Counted from the stretch's first letter, positions 42,280-51,180 are shown. The stretch is 64,000 bases of DNA from Verrucomicrobiota bacterium (GCA_009885995.1 VFJQ01000023.1:62001-126000); one strand, 5' to 3'. Notes: a model not told the origin generated them from the letters alone. Numbers and translations are program-made.

Positions 42280-44037
42280 ATGCCGCAGCTTTCCAAGGAC
42301 GATCTCATCGACATCCTCGAACACATCGCGCAGCTCCTCGAACTGAAGGGCGAGGTCGTGTTCAAGGTGCGCGCGTATCAGAACGCGGCGCGGGCGCTGG
42401 AGACGTTCAGCGGCAATCTCGCGCAGCTCGCCGAGGAAGGCCGGCTCGGCGAGATCGACGGGATCGGCAAGGCGATCGCGGAGAAGCTCACGACGCTGCT
42501 CGCGAACGGCACGCTGCCTTACTACGAGGAGTTGAAGGCGGAGTTTCCACCGGGGTTGTTCGAGATTATCGAGCTGCAGGGGCTCGGCCCGAAGAAGATC
42601 AAGGCGCTGTGGGAGCAGCTCGACATCACGACGGTCGAAGCGCTTGAGGCGGCGTGCAAAGACGGGCGCGTGGCGGAGCTGAGCGGCATGGGGAAGAAGA
42701 CGGCGGACAACATTCTCGTGGCGATCGAAGCGCGGCGGAAACATGCGGGGCGATTCAAGCTCGGGGACATCGCGCATGACGCGGAGCGGATGCTCGATGA
42801 CTTGCGCGCGCTGCCGGAGGTGAATCGCGTGAGCGTGTGCGGCAGCTACCGGCGCAGGCGTGAGACGGTGGGCGACATTGATTTCCTCGTCTCGACGAAA
42901 GCGCCCGACGAGGTGTCGGATTTCTTCGTGAAGCACGAGATGGTCGAGAGTGTGCTCGCGCACGGCGCTACGAAATCGAGCGTCCGGTTGAAGTGCGGCA
43001 TTCAGGCCGACCTGCGCGTGGTGAAGGACGCCGAGTATCCCTTCGCGCTGAACTACTTCACCGGCTCGAAGGAGCACAACATCGTGATGCGCCAGCGCGC
43101 GCTCGCCCGCGGGTGGACGCTGAATGAATACCGCCTCGGTCCCGATGAGCGCGCGAAGGTCGAGCCGCAGCCGGTCCCGGCGATCCGCGAGGAGCCGGAT
43201 CTCTACCGTGCGCTCGGCCTCGATTTCGTCGAGCCCGAGCTGCGCGAGGACCGCGGGGAATTCGCCGCGGCGGAGGAGCACACGCTGCCCGATCTCATCG
43301 AGATCGAAAACCTGCGCGGCACTTTCCACAACCACACCACCGCCAGCGATGGCCGCAGCACGCTGCGCGAGATGGCCGAGGCCGCGCAGGAGCTCGGGCT
43401 GCAATATCTCGGCATCGCCGATCACTCGAAGGCGAGCTTTCAGGCGCATGGGCTCGACGAAAAAAGGCTACTCGCGCAGATTGAGGATATCCGCGCGATG
43501 AACAAGGAGTGGGACGGCGCGTTCAAGCTCTTCACCGGCAGCGAGGTCGATATCCACAAGGACGGCACGCTGGATTTCGCGGACGAAATCCTAGCGCAAC
43601 TCGACTACTGCGTCGTGAGCGTTCACGCGGTCTTCAACCTGCCGGAAGCGGAGATGACGGCGCGCATCATCAAGGCCATCTCGAACCCGCACGTGACGAT
43701 GCTCGGCCATCTCACGGGCCGGCTGCTCCTTTCGCGCGAAGGCTATCAAGTCGATGTCCCGGCGATCATCGATGCCGCGGCAGCGACCGGCACGATCATC
43801 GAGCTGAACTGCTCGCCGTGGCGGCTGGACATGGACTGGCGGCATTGGCCGCTCGCGAAGTCGAAGGGCGTGAAATGCTCGATCAACCCCGACGCGCACC
43901 GCACCGACCAGCTCAACCACCTGTGGTATGGCATCGGCGCAGCGCGCAAAGGCTGGCTCACGAAGGCGGACGTGGTGAACACGCTGCCGCTCGGGAAGAT
44001 CGAGCAGGCGCTCGAGGCGAAGAAAACGCGAAGGTAG
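42280..44037 (+). CDS. polX: DNA polymerase/3'-5' exonuclease PolX
   Basis: A 585-aa family X DNA polymerase with a C-terminal PHP domain. The start is ATG 42280 (MPQLSKDDLIDILEH); the tracker's start at 42181 lies inside the ArsR gene. The N-terminal helix-hairpin-helix region (AYQNAARALETF, EIDGIGKAIAEKL) precedes the nucleotidyltransferase motif GSYRRRRETVGDIDFLVS (about 190). The PHP exonuclease begins FHNHTTASDGRSTL and continues to SINPDAHRTDQ. It acts in gap filling and base-excision repair. Its TAG stop is part of the GGTAGGG end of the inverted repeat that follows. Confidence 0.93.
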   Translation: MPQLSKDDLIDILEHIAQLLELKGEVVFKVRAYQNAARALETFSGNLAQLAEEGRLGEIDGIGKAIAEKLTTLLANGTLPYYEELKAEFPPGLFEIIELQGLGPKKIKALWEQLDITTVEALEAACKDGRVAELSGMGKKTADNILVAIEARRKHAGRFKLGDIAHDAERMLDDLRALPEVNRVSVCGSYRRRRETVGDIDFLVSTKAPDEVSDFFVKHEMVESVLAHGATKSSVRLKCGIQADLRVVKDAEYPFALNYFTGSKEHNIVMRQRALARGWTLNEYRLGPDERAKVEPQPVPAIREEPDLYRALGLDFVEPELREDRGEFAAAEEHTLPDLIEIENLRGTFHNHTTASDGRSTLREMAEAAQELGLQYLGIADHSKASFQAHGLDEKRLLAQIEDIRAMNKEWDGAFKLFTGSEVDIHKDGTLDFADEILAQLDYCVVSVHAVFNLPEAEMTARIIKAISNPHVTMLGHLTGRLLLSREGYQVDVPAIIDAAAATGTIIELNCSPWRLDMDWRHWPLAKSKGVKCSINPDAHRTDQLNHLWYGIGAARKGWLTKADVVNTLPLGKIEQALEAKKTRR

Positions 44038-44112
44038 GGCGCGGTGTCCTCACCGCGCCGCGTTCCGCGAAGACGCATCCCTCGCGGACCGCTGAGGACA
44101 GCGGCCCCTACC
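44033..44112. repeat. Inverted repeat supplying the stop codons of two convergent genes
   Basis: Arms beginning GGTAGGG (44033) and ending CCCTACC (44112) pair imperfectly. Each arm also forms its own hairpin (GGCGCGGTG/CACCGCGCC; ACCGCTG/CAGCGG). The TAG stop of polX (44035-44037) and the complementary TAG of the YdcF-like gene (44110-44108) both lie in the arms. Confidence 0.85.
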
Positions 44113-44890
44113 TGATCCAGCCGCGGCGACGGTATTCGAGCCAGCCGATTTGCTCGTGCAGCCACGTGGCCGTCTTCGCGAAGCCGCCGTGCCGAGGGAC
44201 GCCGGGCGGCTGCGACGACGGCGCTTCGCTCAGGTCGGTGAGAAAATTGCACGGTGCGGGGATGACCCGCAGACCGGCGGTGCGGAACGTTCCGAGGGCG
44301 CGGCGCATGTGATTGGCCGACGTGACGAGCAGCACCTGCTGCCAGCCACGTTCGCGTGCGAGCTGAGCGGTGAAGACGGCCTCATCGTGCGTGTCCGCGC
44401 AGGCGGGTAGCGCGACGACTTCTCCCTGCGCGAGTCGTCGCTCGACGATCCAGTCGCGGACCGTCTCCGATTCGAGGATGTCGCGCTCGGGGAACTGAGC
44501 CACCGAACCGCCAACGACGAGCACGGGCGCTTTGCCGAGCCGCGAAAGCTCGAGCGCCATGACGAGGCGGTCGGCGGCGCCGGTGAGGTGCATGCCGGCG
44601 ACTTCAAACCGCGCCGGATGCGCGCTCGCACCAAGGAGCACGATGGCGTCGGCCTTGGGCAAGGTCGCGATGTTCAGTCCGGCGAAGGGACGCTCGAGTC
44701 CGCGCAGCAGCCAGCCCGGCACATCGGTGCTGCCGAAGATGAACAAGATGAGCATTGGCACACCGGTCGCGAGTGCCGGGCGCCAGTGCCGACGGCGGGC
44801 GAAGACGATCGTGAACACGAGCAACAGCGCCCACGCAAAGCCGACCGGTTCGATCAAGCCGAGGACTTGCTCGATGAGGAAGTGCCCCAC
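44108..44890 (-). CDS. YdcF/SanA/ElyC-family (DUF218) envelope protein
   Basis: The start is taken as GTG 44890 (MGHFLIEQVLGLIEP), because the frame upstream is antisense to the transporter gene; this gives 260 aa. Two N-terminal membrane helices are followed by a DUF218 domain: DAIVLLGASAHP, KAPVLVVGGSVAQ, a conserved Glu/Arg stretch (ILESETVRDWIVERR), ADTHDEAVFTAQL, and VTSANHMRRALGTFR. E. coli ElyC of this family affects undecaprenyl-phosphate use and envelope integrity, but the biochemical activity is unclear. It is separated by 2 bp from the upstream nucleoside transporter gene, so the two are co-transcribed. Confidence 0.82.
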   Translation of the reverse strand: MGHFLIEQVLGLIEPVGFAWALLLVFTIVFARRRHWRPALATGVPMLILFIFGSTDVPGWLLRGLERPFAGLNIATLPKADAIVLLGASAHPARFEVAGMHLTGAADRLVMALELSRLGKAPVLVVGGSVAQFPERDILESETVRDWIVERRLAQGEVVALPACADTHDEAVFTAQLARERGWQQVLLVTSANHMRRALGTFRTAGLRVIPAPCNFLTDLSEAPSSQPPGVPRHGGFAKTATWLHEQIGWLEYRRRGWIR

Positions 44891-44892
44891 GA

Positions 44893-46149
44893 CTAGAGCA
44901 GGACGCCGACGACCGTCGCGATGAGATAGCACGCCAGCAGGCCGCTGATCATCGCGCGCATCCCGATGCGCGCGAGGTCGCCGCGACGTTCGGGGCAGAG
45001 CGCGCCGATGCCGCCGATCTGGATGGCGATGCTGGCGAAGTTTGCGAAGCCGCACAGCGCGTAACTCGCGAGCGTAACCGAGCGCGGCGAGAGTGCTCCC
45101 GGGTGCGCCTGCACGTGGTTCGACAAGTCGATGTAGGCGACGAATTCATTGAGCACGATGCGCTCGCCAAGGATCTGGCCGATGTAGCCGCAGTCCTTCA
45201 CCGGCACGCCGAGCAGCCACGCAAAGGGCGCGTTCAGCCAGCCGAAGAACTGTTGGAGCGTGATCGGCGATGCGACGCCGCAGACTTGCTGTGGCCAGGC
45301 GACGAGCGCGTTGAGCAGCGCGACCACGGCGACGAAGGCGAGGAGCATTCCGATCACGTTGATCGAGAGCATCACGCCTTCGCTCGCGCCGGTGCAGAGC
45401 GCGTCGATGGAGTTCGTCGCGGTGCGCTCGACGGCGAAATGGTGCCGCTCGCCGGTCTCGCTCTTCTCAGTCTCGGGAAACATCACCTTCGCCATGAGCA
45501 AGCCCGCCGGCGCGCCAAGCACCGAGGCGGTGACGATGTGCCCTGCGCTCATCGCCGGCAGACCCGCGTAAACGACCATCACGCCCGTCGCGATCGTGGA
45601 GAAACCCGTGACCATGAGCGCCATGATCTCGCTCTGCGTCATCTTCGGCAGGTAGGGTTTGATGAGCAGCGCGGCCTCGGTCTGGCCGAGGAAAATGTTG
45701 CTCGCGCCGGCGAGGCTTTCGCTGCCGCTGGTGCGCATCGCGCGCATCATCACCCACGCCATTCCGGCGACGACCTTTTGCAGCACGCCCCAGTGGTAGA
45801 GCAGCGCGGAGAGCGCGGAGATGAGGATGATCGTCGCGGAGATGAGCACGGCGAAAACGCCGCTGCCGGGGCCGAAGCTGGCGTCGAGTTTCGCGGTGTC
45901 GGCGAGCGGGCCGAAGACCATCTTCGCGCCTTCGAGCGCGTAGAGATTGAGCTGACCGACTGCTTCCGTTGCGCCGGCGAAAAGCTTCTCGCCGATCGGC
46001 GTTTTCAGAATGAAAAGCGCGAAGGCGAACTGGAGCCCCACCCCCCAAAGCACGGTGCGCCACGGGAAGGCGCGGCGGTTGTTCGAGAGCAGCCAGGCGA
46101 TCGCGATGAATGCGACGAGGCCGAAGAGGGATGTGAGGCGGTCGAGCAC
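44893..46149 (-). CDS. Concentrative nucleoside transporter (NupC/CNT family)
   Basis: A 418-aa Na+- or H+-coupled nucleoside symporter. The start is taken as GTG 46149 (LDRLTSLFGLVAFI); the tracker's extension enters a repeat element. Family signatures include SNIFLGQTEAALLIKPYL (substrate helix), LMVTGFSTIATGVMVVYAGL, a central EKSETGERHH loop and ASYALCGFANFASIAIQIGGIG near the C-terminus. About nine to ten helices are visible. It imports pyrimidine or purine nucleosides for salvage. It lies 2 bp before the YdcF-like gene. Confidence 0.9.
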   Translation of the reverse strand: MLDRLTSLFGLVAFIAIAWLLSNNRRAFPWRTVLWGVGLQFAFALFILKTPIGEKLFAGATEAVGQLNLYALEGAKMVFGPLADTAKLDASFGPGSGVFAVLISATIILISALSALLYHWGVLQKVVAGMAWVMMRAMRTSGSESLAGASNIFLGQTEAALLIKPYLPKMTQSEIMALMVTGFSTIATGVMVVYAGLPAMSAGHIVTASVLGAPAGLLMAKVMFPETEKSETGERHHFAVERTATNSIDALCTGASEGVMLSINVIGMLLAFVAVVALLNALVAWPQQVCGVASPITLQQFFGWLNAPFAWLLGVPVKDCGYIGQILGERIVLNEFVAYIDLSNHVQAHPGALSPRSVTLASYALCGFANFASIAIQIGGIGALCPERRGDLARIGMRAMISGLLACYLIATVVGVLL

Positions 46150-46205
46150 GGGCGCGTGTCTAAAGATGCGGCGAGCGCTTGGCGAGCGCGCAAAGGCGAA
46201 AGGCT

Positions 46206-46286
46206 GGTAGGGACGGCTGTCCCCAGCCGTCCGCGTGGGCGCATGGCCGAGTCGCACGCGGACCGCTGAGGACAGCGGTCCCTACC
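46206..46286. repeat. Inverted repeat with self-folding arms
   Basis: Thirty-base arms GGTAGGGACGGCTGTCCCCA... and ...CAGCGGTCCCTACC pair imperfectly across 21 bp. Each arm is itself a palindrome (GGACGGCTG/CAGCCGTCC; GGACCGCTG/CAGCGGTCC). The differences between arms are compensated inside each arm. Confidence 0.85.
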
Positions 46287-46287
46287 T

Positions 46288-48012
46288 TCACGCGCGGCGC
46301 GCTTTGAGCCGGTCGAACTCCTCGCCGAGCGCGGTGCGGTCGAGGGCACGGTAGCGCTCGGGGAGATAGCGCAGATCGGAGCAGGCGAGGATGGCGGCGA
46401 GTTCCTGCAGACGCAGCAGCGCGGGGTCGAGCGGGTCGAGGAAACTCGCGACGGCTTCCTCGACATCAGCGAGTTCCACGGCGTCGCGCTTCGTCAGGAC
46501 GGCGCGCTCCTTGGCGCGGATGAGCATCGACTCGACATCGCTGCCGGTGAGCGGTCGCGCGCCGAGTTGCTCGCGGATGAAGGCGAGCACTGCATCAGCA
46601 AGCGCAATCTTCTTCGTCTTCGCGACGACTTGGAAAAGCAGCACCACGTCGTCCGCCGTCTGCGCGGGGAAGAGCGGGAGCGCGAGGCCGAAGCGGCCCT
46701 GGCGTTTCATGTCGATGGCGAGCAGGTCGGGGCGCGAAGTCATCGCGACCCATAGCTCGCGACCGCGCAGCGAGGAGTCGCCGAGGTGCGCGGCGAAGGC
46801 GGCGAAGACGCGAGTGCTCACGCCGCTGTCGCCGGACTCGCTGCGGTTGCCGAAGACGGCGTCGGCTTCATCGACGACGACGATCACGGGGCCGAGCGCG
46901 CGCACGGTGGCGAGGATGCGCGTCTGCTGGCGCTCGGTGTCGCCGACCCACTTGCTGCGGAAGTCGCCCAGTTCCATCACCGGCAGACCGCACTCGCTCG
47001 CAAAGCAATCGATGAGGAAGGATTTACCGACGCCGACGCGGCCGGGCACGAGGATGCCGCGCTCGATCACGTCGGTCTTCCCCTCGCGGATGAGCCACGC
47101 GAGTTCGCGCAGCTTTTTCTTCGCTGCGTCGTGCGTGGCGACGAGGTCGAGCGTTACGCCGGGCTTCGGATCCTTGAAGCGCACGAGCCCCTGGCAAAAC
47201 TCCTCGATGAGCCGCTTTTTCCCCGCGGTGACGTGCTCGTGCGTGATGCGCGAGCCATTCGCGAGCGCCTCGGCGAGGAGTTGGCGGACGCGCAGCAGCG
47301 CGAGGCCGGAGGTGCGGGCAGCGAGCTGTGTTTCGTCGAGATCGCTCTGCGCGAAGTCGAGTTCGCGGCGAAGGAACTGCGCGCGCTCTTCCGCATCGGG
47401 CAGCTCGATGCGGACCTGCGCGACGTGCGGGTTGCGGAGCAGTTCGGCGTTCAATTCGTTCGCGCTCTCGGTAAGCAGCAGCACGCCGACATCGAGCCGG
47501 CGCACGTCGTCGGACGCGGCCCACTTTAGCAGCGTCACGAGCGCCATTCGCTCGTCGCCACTCGCGCCGTGCTCAGCGGCCGGGATGAGCTTCTCGGGGA
47601 AGTCGATGATGAGCGTGACGCCGCGCGCCTTCGCGTCGTGTTCGGCGCGGGAAAAGAAACGGCGCAGCAGCGGAGCGAGGCGGAGGAAATCCTTCGGCGG
47701 GCCGGTGACGTGGAAGCTCGTGCCTTCGACGGAGTCGAAGAGTTCGAGCCACTCGAAGAAGCGTTTCTGCATCTCCGGCGTGCCGAAGCTGAGGCCGTCG
47801 GCGATGTCGAAGAAGAGGAGCATCCCGCGATCGGGGAAAAGCCGGCGGGCGAGGAAACTCTTCAGCGGCGCGTAGCTTACGCCGTTGCCGTCGGGGATGG
47901 GAAAGAGGTCGAAGATGTTGCCGTGGACGACGAAGAGCGATTGCACGCCGGCGTTCCAGCGTCGGGCGAGGTCGAGCGCCCAGGTGTCGAGCGGGAGGCG
48001 GTGATCAGACAT
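46288..48012 (-). CDS. AAA+ ATPase with two ATPase-like domains
   Basis: A 574-aa protein; ATG 48012 (MSDHRLPLDTWALDLA) is preferred over a longer start inside a repeat. The N-terminal half is a degenerate AAA-like domain (FVVHGNIFDLFPIP; TLIIDFPEKLIP, no clear P-loop). The C-terminal half is a canonical AAA+ module: Walker A GRVGVGKS (about 325), Walker B VIVVVDEADAV (about 375), sensor-like MTSRPDLLAI and an arginine-rich C-terminal lid. It resembles spastin/FtsH-like remodelling ATPases. The coiled-coil protein encoded just upstream may be its partner. The substrate is unknown. Confidence 0.78.
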   Translation of the reverse strand: MSDHRLPLDTWALDLARRWNAGVQSLFVVHGNIFDLFPIPDGNGVSYAPLKSFLARRLFPDRGMLLFFDIADGLSFGTPEMQKRFFEWLELFDSVEGTSFHVTGPPKDFLRLAPLLRRFFSRAEHDAKARGVTLIIDFPEKLIPAAEHGASGDERMALVTLLKWAASDDVRRLDVGVLLLTESANELNAELLRNPHVAQVRIELPDAEERAQFLRRELDFAQSDLDETQLAARTSGLALLRVRQLLAEALANGSRITHEHVTAGKKRLIEEFCQGLVRFKDPKPGVTLDLVATHDAAKKKLRELAWLIREGKTDVIERGILVPGRVGVGKSFLIDCFASECGLPVMELGDFRSKWVGDTERQQTRILATVRALGPVIVVVDEADAVFGNRSESGDSGVSTRVFAAFAAHLGDSSLRGRELWVAMTSRPDLLAIDMKRQGRFGLALPLFPAQTADDVVLLFQVVAKTKKIALADAVLAFIREQLGARPLTGSDVESMLIRAKERAVLTKRDAVELADVEEAVASFLDPLDPALLRLQELAAILACSDLRYLPERYRALDRTALGEEFDRLKARRA

Positions 48013-48025
48013 GGAGGGTGGCATT

Positions 48026-48100
48026 GTGAACCACGAAGGCACGAAGGCACGAAGTGAAGGTGGTGCGCAGCCTTCGTGTCTTCGTGTCTTCGTGGTTCAT
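48026..48100. repeat. Hairpin repeat, CACGAAGG family
   Basis: The 5' arm GTGAACCACGAAGGCACGAAGG... (8-nt steps) pairs with ...CTTCGTGTCTTCGTGGTTCAT. The arm sequence contains the TGA stop (complement of 48097-48099) of the upstream coiled-coil gene. It fills the 84 bp between that gene and the AAA gene. Confidence 0.88.
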
Positions 48101-48954
48101 TCTCGTGTTGCGCTGCGGCGCGGGATCGGTGGTGGTGCGCTCGTGGCTTCGCCGAAGCCGATGCGCTGGCTGGGCATGGCGGGCTCGGCGATGAGCGCGC
48201 GGAATTGATCCATCTCGCGCAGGTAGGTGTTCGTGGCTTCGAGTTGCTCGACCGTCGCATCAAGGCGCGCGCTCAGCGCGGGCGTGTCGGGCGCGGCCAT
48301 TGCGTCGGCGCGCAGGAGCTTGATCTGCTGGTCGAGGCGGTCTTCCTCGGCGCTCACGAGCTCGAAGTGGCGGCGCGCTTGCTCGATCCGCTCGGCGCGC
48401 TTTTGCAGTGTTTCGAGGTAGTCGCGCCGCGATGCGAGGAGGCGTTCCTGGTCGGCGGTTCCCTCGGCTTCGAGCCGCTTCACTTCCGCTTCCGCGGCGC
48501 CGATGAGCTTTGGCACGTTCTCTCTCGATTCGAGCTCGAGGAAACGCTCAAGCGTCTGGTCCGTGCTGAGCAGGCGGACGAAGGTCCACATCATCTCCTC
48601 GATCCTGCGCACTCTCGGGTCGTCCGCTGCGCCGATGGTTTGCTCGATCTGTTGGCAGACTTCCGCGAGCGCGCCGTAGCGTTGCCGGCGCGAGCTGGTG
48701 AGCGCGCTCAGCGTCGCGTCGCGCCGCGCCTTGAAGTCCGCCGTCTGCCCGGCTTCCACGGCTGCTGCCTGCTGCTGCTGGCGCTTCTCGACCCAACCGC
48801 GAAAGAATCCCATGTCCGGCAGATACACCCAGCCGAGCACGTAGGCCGCAGCGCCGAGGATGAAGTAGAGCGGTTCTCCCGAGGCGAAGCCGACACCGAG
48901 CGTAGCCACGGCCAGCGCGGCGTGGTGCGGGCTCTGGAAGAATTCGCGGCGCAT
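48097..48954 (-). CDS. Membrane-anchored coiled-coil protein
   Basis: A 285-aa protein beginning MRREFFQSPHHAALAVATL. Two hydrophobic segments (about 12-50) are followed by a long, highly charged helical region with heptad-like spacing (residues ~60-260; RRQRYGALAEVCQQIEQTI, KRLEAEGTADQERLLASRRDYLETLQKRAERIEQ). I do not recognise a family. It lies 9 bp from the Pta-regulatory gene upstream and precedes the AAA+ ATPase, which suggests a membrane-tethered adaptor or substrate of that ATPase. Its stop codon comes from a repeat element. Confidence 0.65.
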   Translation of the reverse strand: MRREFFQSPHHAALAVATLGVGFASGEPLYFILGAAAYVLGWVYLPDMGFFRGWVEKRQQQQAAAVEAGQTADFKARRDATLSALTSSRRQRYGALAEVCQQIEQTIGAADDPRVRRIEEMMWTFVRLLSTDQTLERFLELESRENVPKLIGAAEAEVKRLEAEGTADQERLLASRRDYLETLQKRAERIEQARRHFELVSAEEDRLDQQIKLLRADAMAAPDTPALSARLDATVEQLEATNTYLREMDQFRALIAEPAMPSQRIGFGEATSAPPPIPRRSATRE

Positions 48955-48963
48955 GACGGATGG

Positions 48964-50064
48964 CTAAAGCTTCGCGAGCAGCCGGTCCACATCGACGTGG
49001 CGCTCGATCAGCGACTGGATCTTGTCGATCTTCTCCACGTCGCCCGGCAGCGTCTTCACGGTCATCGAGTGGATGCCGGAGGCGACCGAGTAGCTGTCGA
49101 GCGGCGAGCGGATGACGGGAACGTCGGAGTTGTTGATGAGATCGAGCACGCTCTGGTGCGGGAGCAGGTCGCCGCTGAGCACGAGGCCGGCGATGGCGCG
49201 GTCCTCGGCGTCGGTGAGCGTGCTCGTGGAGAGCGCGGCGAGGATCACGTCTTCGCGGTCGCCGGGCGCGATGACGAGCGTGCCGGGGTGAAAGTGCTCC
49301 ATGACGTGCGTCGAGTTCATCGCGCCGATGACGATCTTCTTCACGCGGCGCCGGTTCTTCTCCTTCGCGTTGATGAAGGTGCCTTTGATCGTCTGGCGAA
49401 TCTGCCCGAGCGTCGCATTCGCGAGCAGCGGCTCCTCGGGGATCGCGCCGAGCAGTTCGAGCCCGAGCCGCGCGAGGCCGCGCCGGGCGAAGTCGCGCAC
49501 GTAGTCGTATTTCTCGCCGATGATTTTGTTCATCACCACGCCGATGACCTCGACGCCTTCCTTGTCGAAGAGCGCGGCGTTGAGCGCGATCTCGTCGATG
49601 GGTTTGCCGATGCCGCCCTTGGTCACGAGGATGACTTTGCTGTGCAGCAGGTTCGCGACGCGCGCATTCGAGAGATCGAAGACCGAGCCGACGCCCGCGT
49701 GGCCGGTGCCTTCGATGATCATGAAGTCCTTTTCCCACGCCGCGCGGTCGAAGGAATTCTGGATGCGCTTCACGAGGTGCTCGTTGTTTTGTTCCTCGAT
49801 GTAGCGGCGCGTGAAATCGGGCTCGACCGCGATCGGGCTCATCGCCTCGAGCGGGGTGGAAACGCCAAACGTCTGGTCGATGAGGACGGAGTCTTCGTCG
49901 ATGCGCTTGCCCTCGATCTCCTCGAAACGCTGCCCGACAGGTTTCATGAAACCGATGCGACCGATCCGCTTTCGCAGCGCGGCGAAGAGCCCGAGCGAGG
50001 TCGTGGTCTTCCCGTCGTTCTGCTGCGTCGCGGCGATGAAGACGCGAGGCGTCGTCGTGTTCAC
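48964..50064 (-). CDS. BioD-like P-loop / DRTGG-domain protein, stand-alone regulatory part of phosphotransacetylase
   Basis: A 366-aa protein with the architecture of the N-terminal part of long phosphotransacetylases. It has a BioD-like P-loop (FIAATQQNDGKTTTSLGLF; catalytic-looking EGTGHAGVGSVFDLS) and a C-terminal DRTGG domain (about 215-330, with TLVIAPGDREDVILAAL and GLVLSGDLLPHQSVLDLI). The start is GTG 50064 in a GTGA overlap with the Pta gene just upstream, so it is translated as a partner subunit. In long Pta enzymes this part controls the catalytic domain allosterically. Here it is a separate polypeptide. A small residual dethiobiotin-synthetase activity is unlikely. Confidence 0.8.
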   Translation of the reverse strand: MNTTTPRVFIAATQQNDGKTTTSLGLFAALRKRIGRIGFMKPVGQRFEEIEGKRIDEDSVLIDQTFGVSTPLEAMSPIAVEPDFTRRYIEEQNNEHLVKRIQNSFDRAAWEKDFMIIEGTGHAGVGSVFDLSNARVANLLHSKVILVTKGGIGKPIDEIALNAALFDKEGVEVIGVVMNKIIGEKYDYVRDFARRGLARLGLELLGAIPEEPLLANATLGQIRQTIKGTFINAKEKNRRRVKKIVIGAMNSTHVMEHFHPGTLVIAPGDREDVILAALSTSTLTDAEDRAIAGLVLSGDLLPHQSVLDLINNSDVPVIRSPLDSYSVASGIHSMTVKTLPGDVEKIDKIQSLIERHVDVDRLLAKL

Positions 50065-51095
50065 GCCGCGTCGGGATACAGCTTGCGATATTCGATCGCC
50101 TGCACGCCGAGAATCGCGGCGACGGCGAGGATGTCGTCTTCCGTGCTGCCGCGCGACATGTCCGCGCAGGGCTTCGCGAGGCCGAGCAGGAGCTGGCCGT
50201 AGGCGTCGGCGCCGGCGAGGTATTGCACGAGCTTGGCGCCGATGTTGCCAGAGTTGAGGTCGGGGAAGACGAGCACGTTGGCCTTGCCGGCGACGAGGGA
50301 AGTCGGCGCCTTTTTCTCCGCGAGATCGGCGAGGAGGGCGGTGTCGGCCTGGAGTTCGCCGTCGATTTCCATCTCGATCCCCGCGGTCGCAGCGCGCTGG
50401 CGGGCGAGTGCGGTGGCGGCGGCGATCTTGTGCGGCGAGGGAAGCGTGGAGCTGCCCTTGGTCGAGAAGCTCAGCATCGCGATGCGCGGCTTGTTGCCGG
50501 TGAGCTGGCGGCAGACTTTACCGGTCTCGACGGCGATCTCCGCGAGCTGTTCGACGCTCGGATCGGGGATCACGGCGCAGTCCGCGAAGAACATCACGCC
50601 TCGCTCGCCGTAGCGTTTGTTGGAAAGGTCGAGCAGCATGCAGCTCGAGATGCTGCTCACTTCCGGGAGCGGTTTGATGAGCTGGATGAGCGGGCGCAGC
50701 GTGCTGCTGGCGGCTTCGCTCGCGCCGGTCACGAGGCCATCGACCTGGCCGTTCTGCACCATCATCGCGCCGAAGTAATTCGGCTGGATGAGGATGTCGT
50801 GCGCGGCTTTCGGGCCGAGGTCGTGGTAGCGCTTGAGCTTCTCGAGCTTCTTGATGAAGGCGGGAAGATCGTCCGCCGTCGCGGGATCGAGGATCAGCAC
50901 GTGGTCGAGGCTGGTCTTCTGTTTCGCGGCCGCCTTTTCGATCGCGGCTTTGTTCCCGAGCAGGACGGGGATGCCGAGCTTGAGCGTGACGAAACGCTCG
51001 GCGGCGTGCAGCACGCGCGGCTCGGTGCCCTCGGGGAAGACGATGCGCTTCGGATGCCGCTGAAGCTTTTGGAAGACCGATTCGATGAATCGCAT
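50061..51095 (-). CDS. pta: Phosphate acetyltransferase (catalytic subunit)
   Basis: A 344-aa phosphotransacetylase with start ATG 51095 (MRFIESVFQKLQRHP); upstream codons have no family match. Motifs include IVFPEGTEPRVLHAAER, GLVTGASEAASSTLRPLIQLIK, ADCAVIPDPSVEQLAEIA and NVLVFPDLNSGNIGAKLVQYLA. It interconverts acetyl-CoA and acetyl phosphate. No acetate kinase gene is adjacent. The next gene is the separate P-loop/DRTGG regulatory subunit, coupled by overlap. It is divergent from the PHP phosphatase gene, which begins 86 bp away. Confidence 0.92.
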   Translation of the reverse strand: MRFIESVFQKLQRHPKRIVFPEGTEPRVLHAAERFVTLKLGIPVLLGNKAAIEKAAAKQKTSLDHVLILDPATADDLPAFIKKLEKLKRYHDLGPKAAHDILIQPNYFGAMMVQNGQVDGLVTGASEAASSTLRPLIQLIKPLPEVSSISSCMLLDLSNKRYGERGVMFFADCAVIPDPSVEQLAEIAVETGKVCRQLTGNKPRIAMLSFSTKGSSTLPSPHKIAAATALARQRAATAGIEMEIDGELQADTALLADLAEKKAPTSLVAGKANVLVFPDLNSGNIGAKLVQYLAGADAYGQLLLGLAKPCADMSRGSTEDDILAVAAILGVQAIEYRKLYPDAA

Positions 51096-51180
51096 AGGGC
51101 GCGGAAAGTGGCGCTCCACGCCGCCAGTGTCGAGCGATGAAGTTGCCGCAGCGCCGTAGCGCGCGTAGCAGGAGCGCCGC

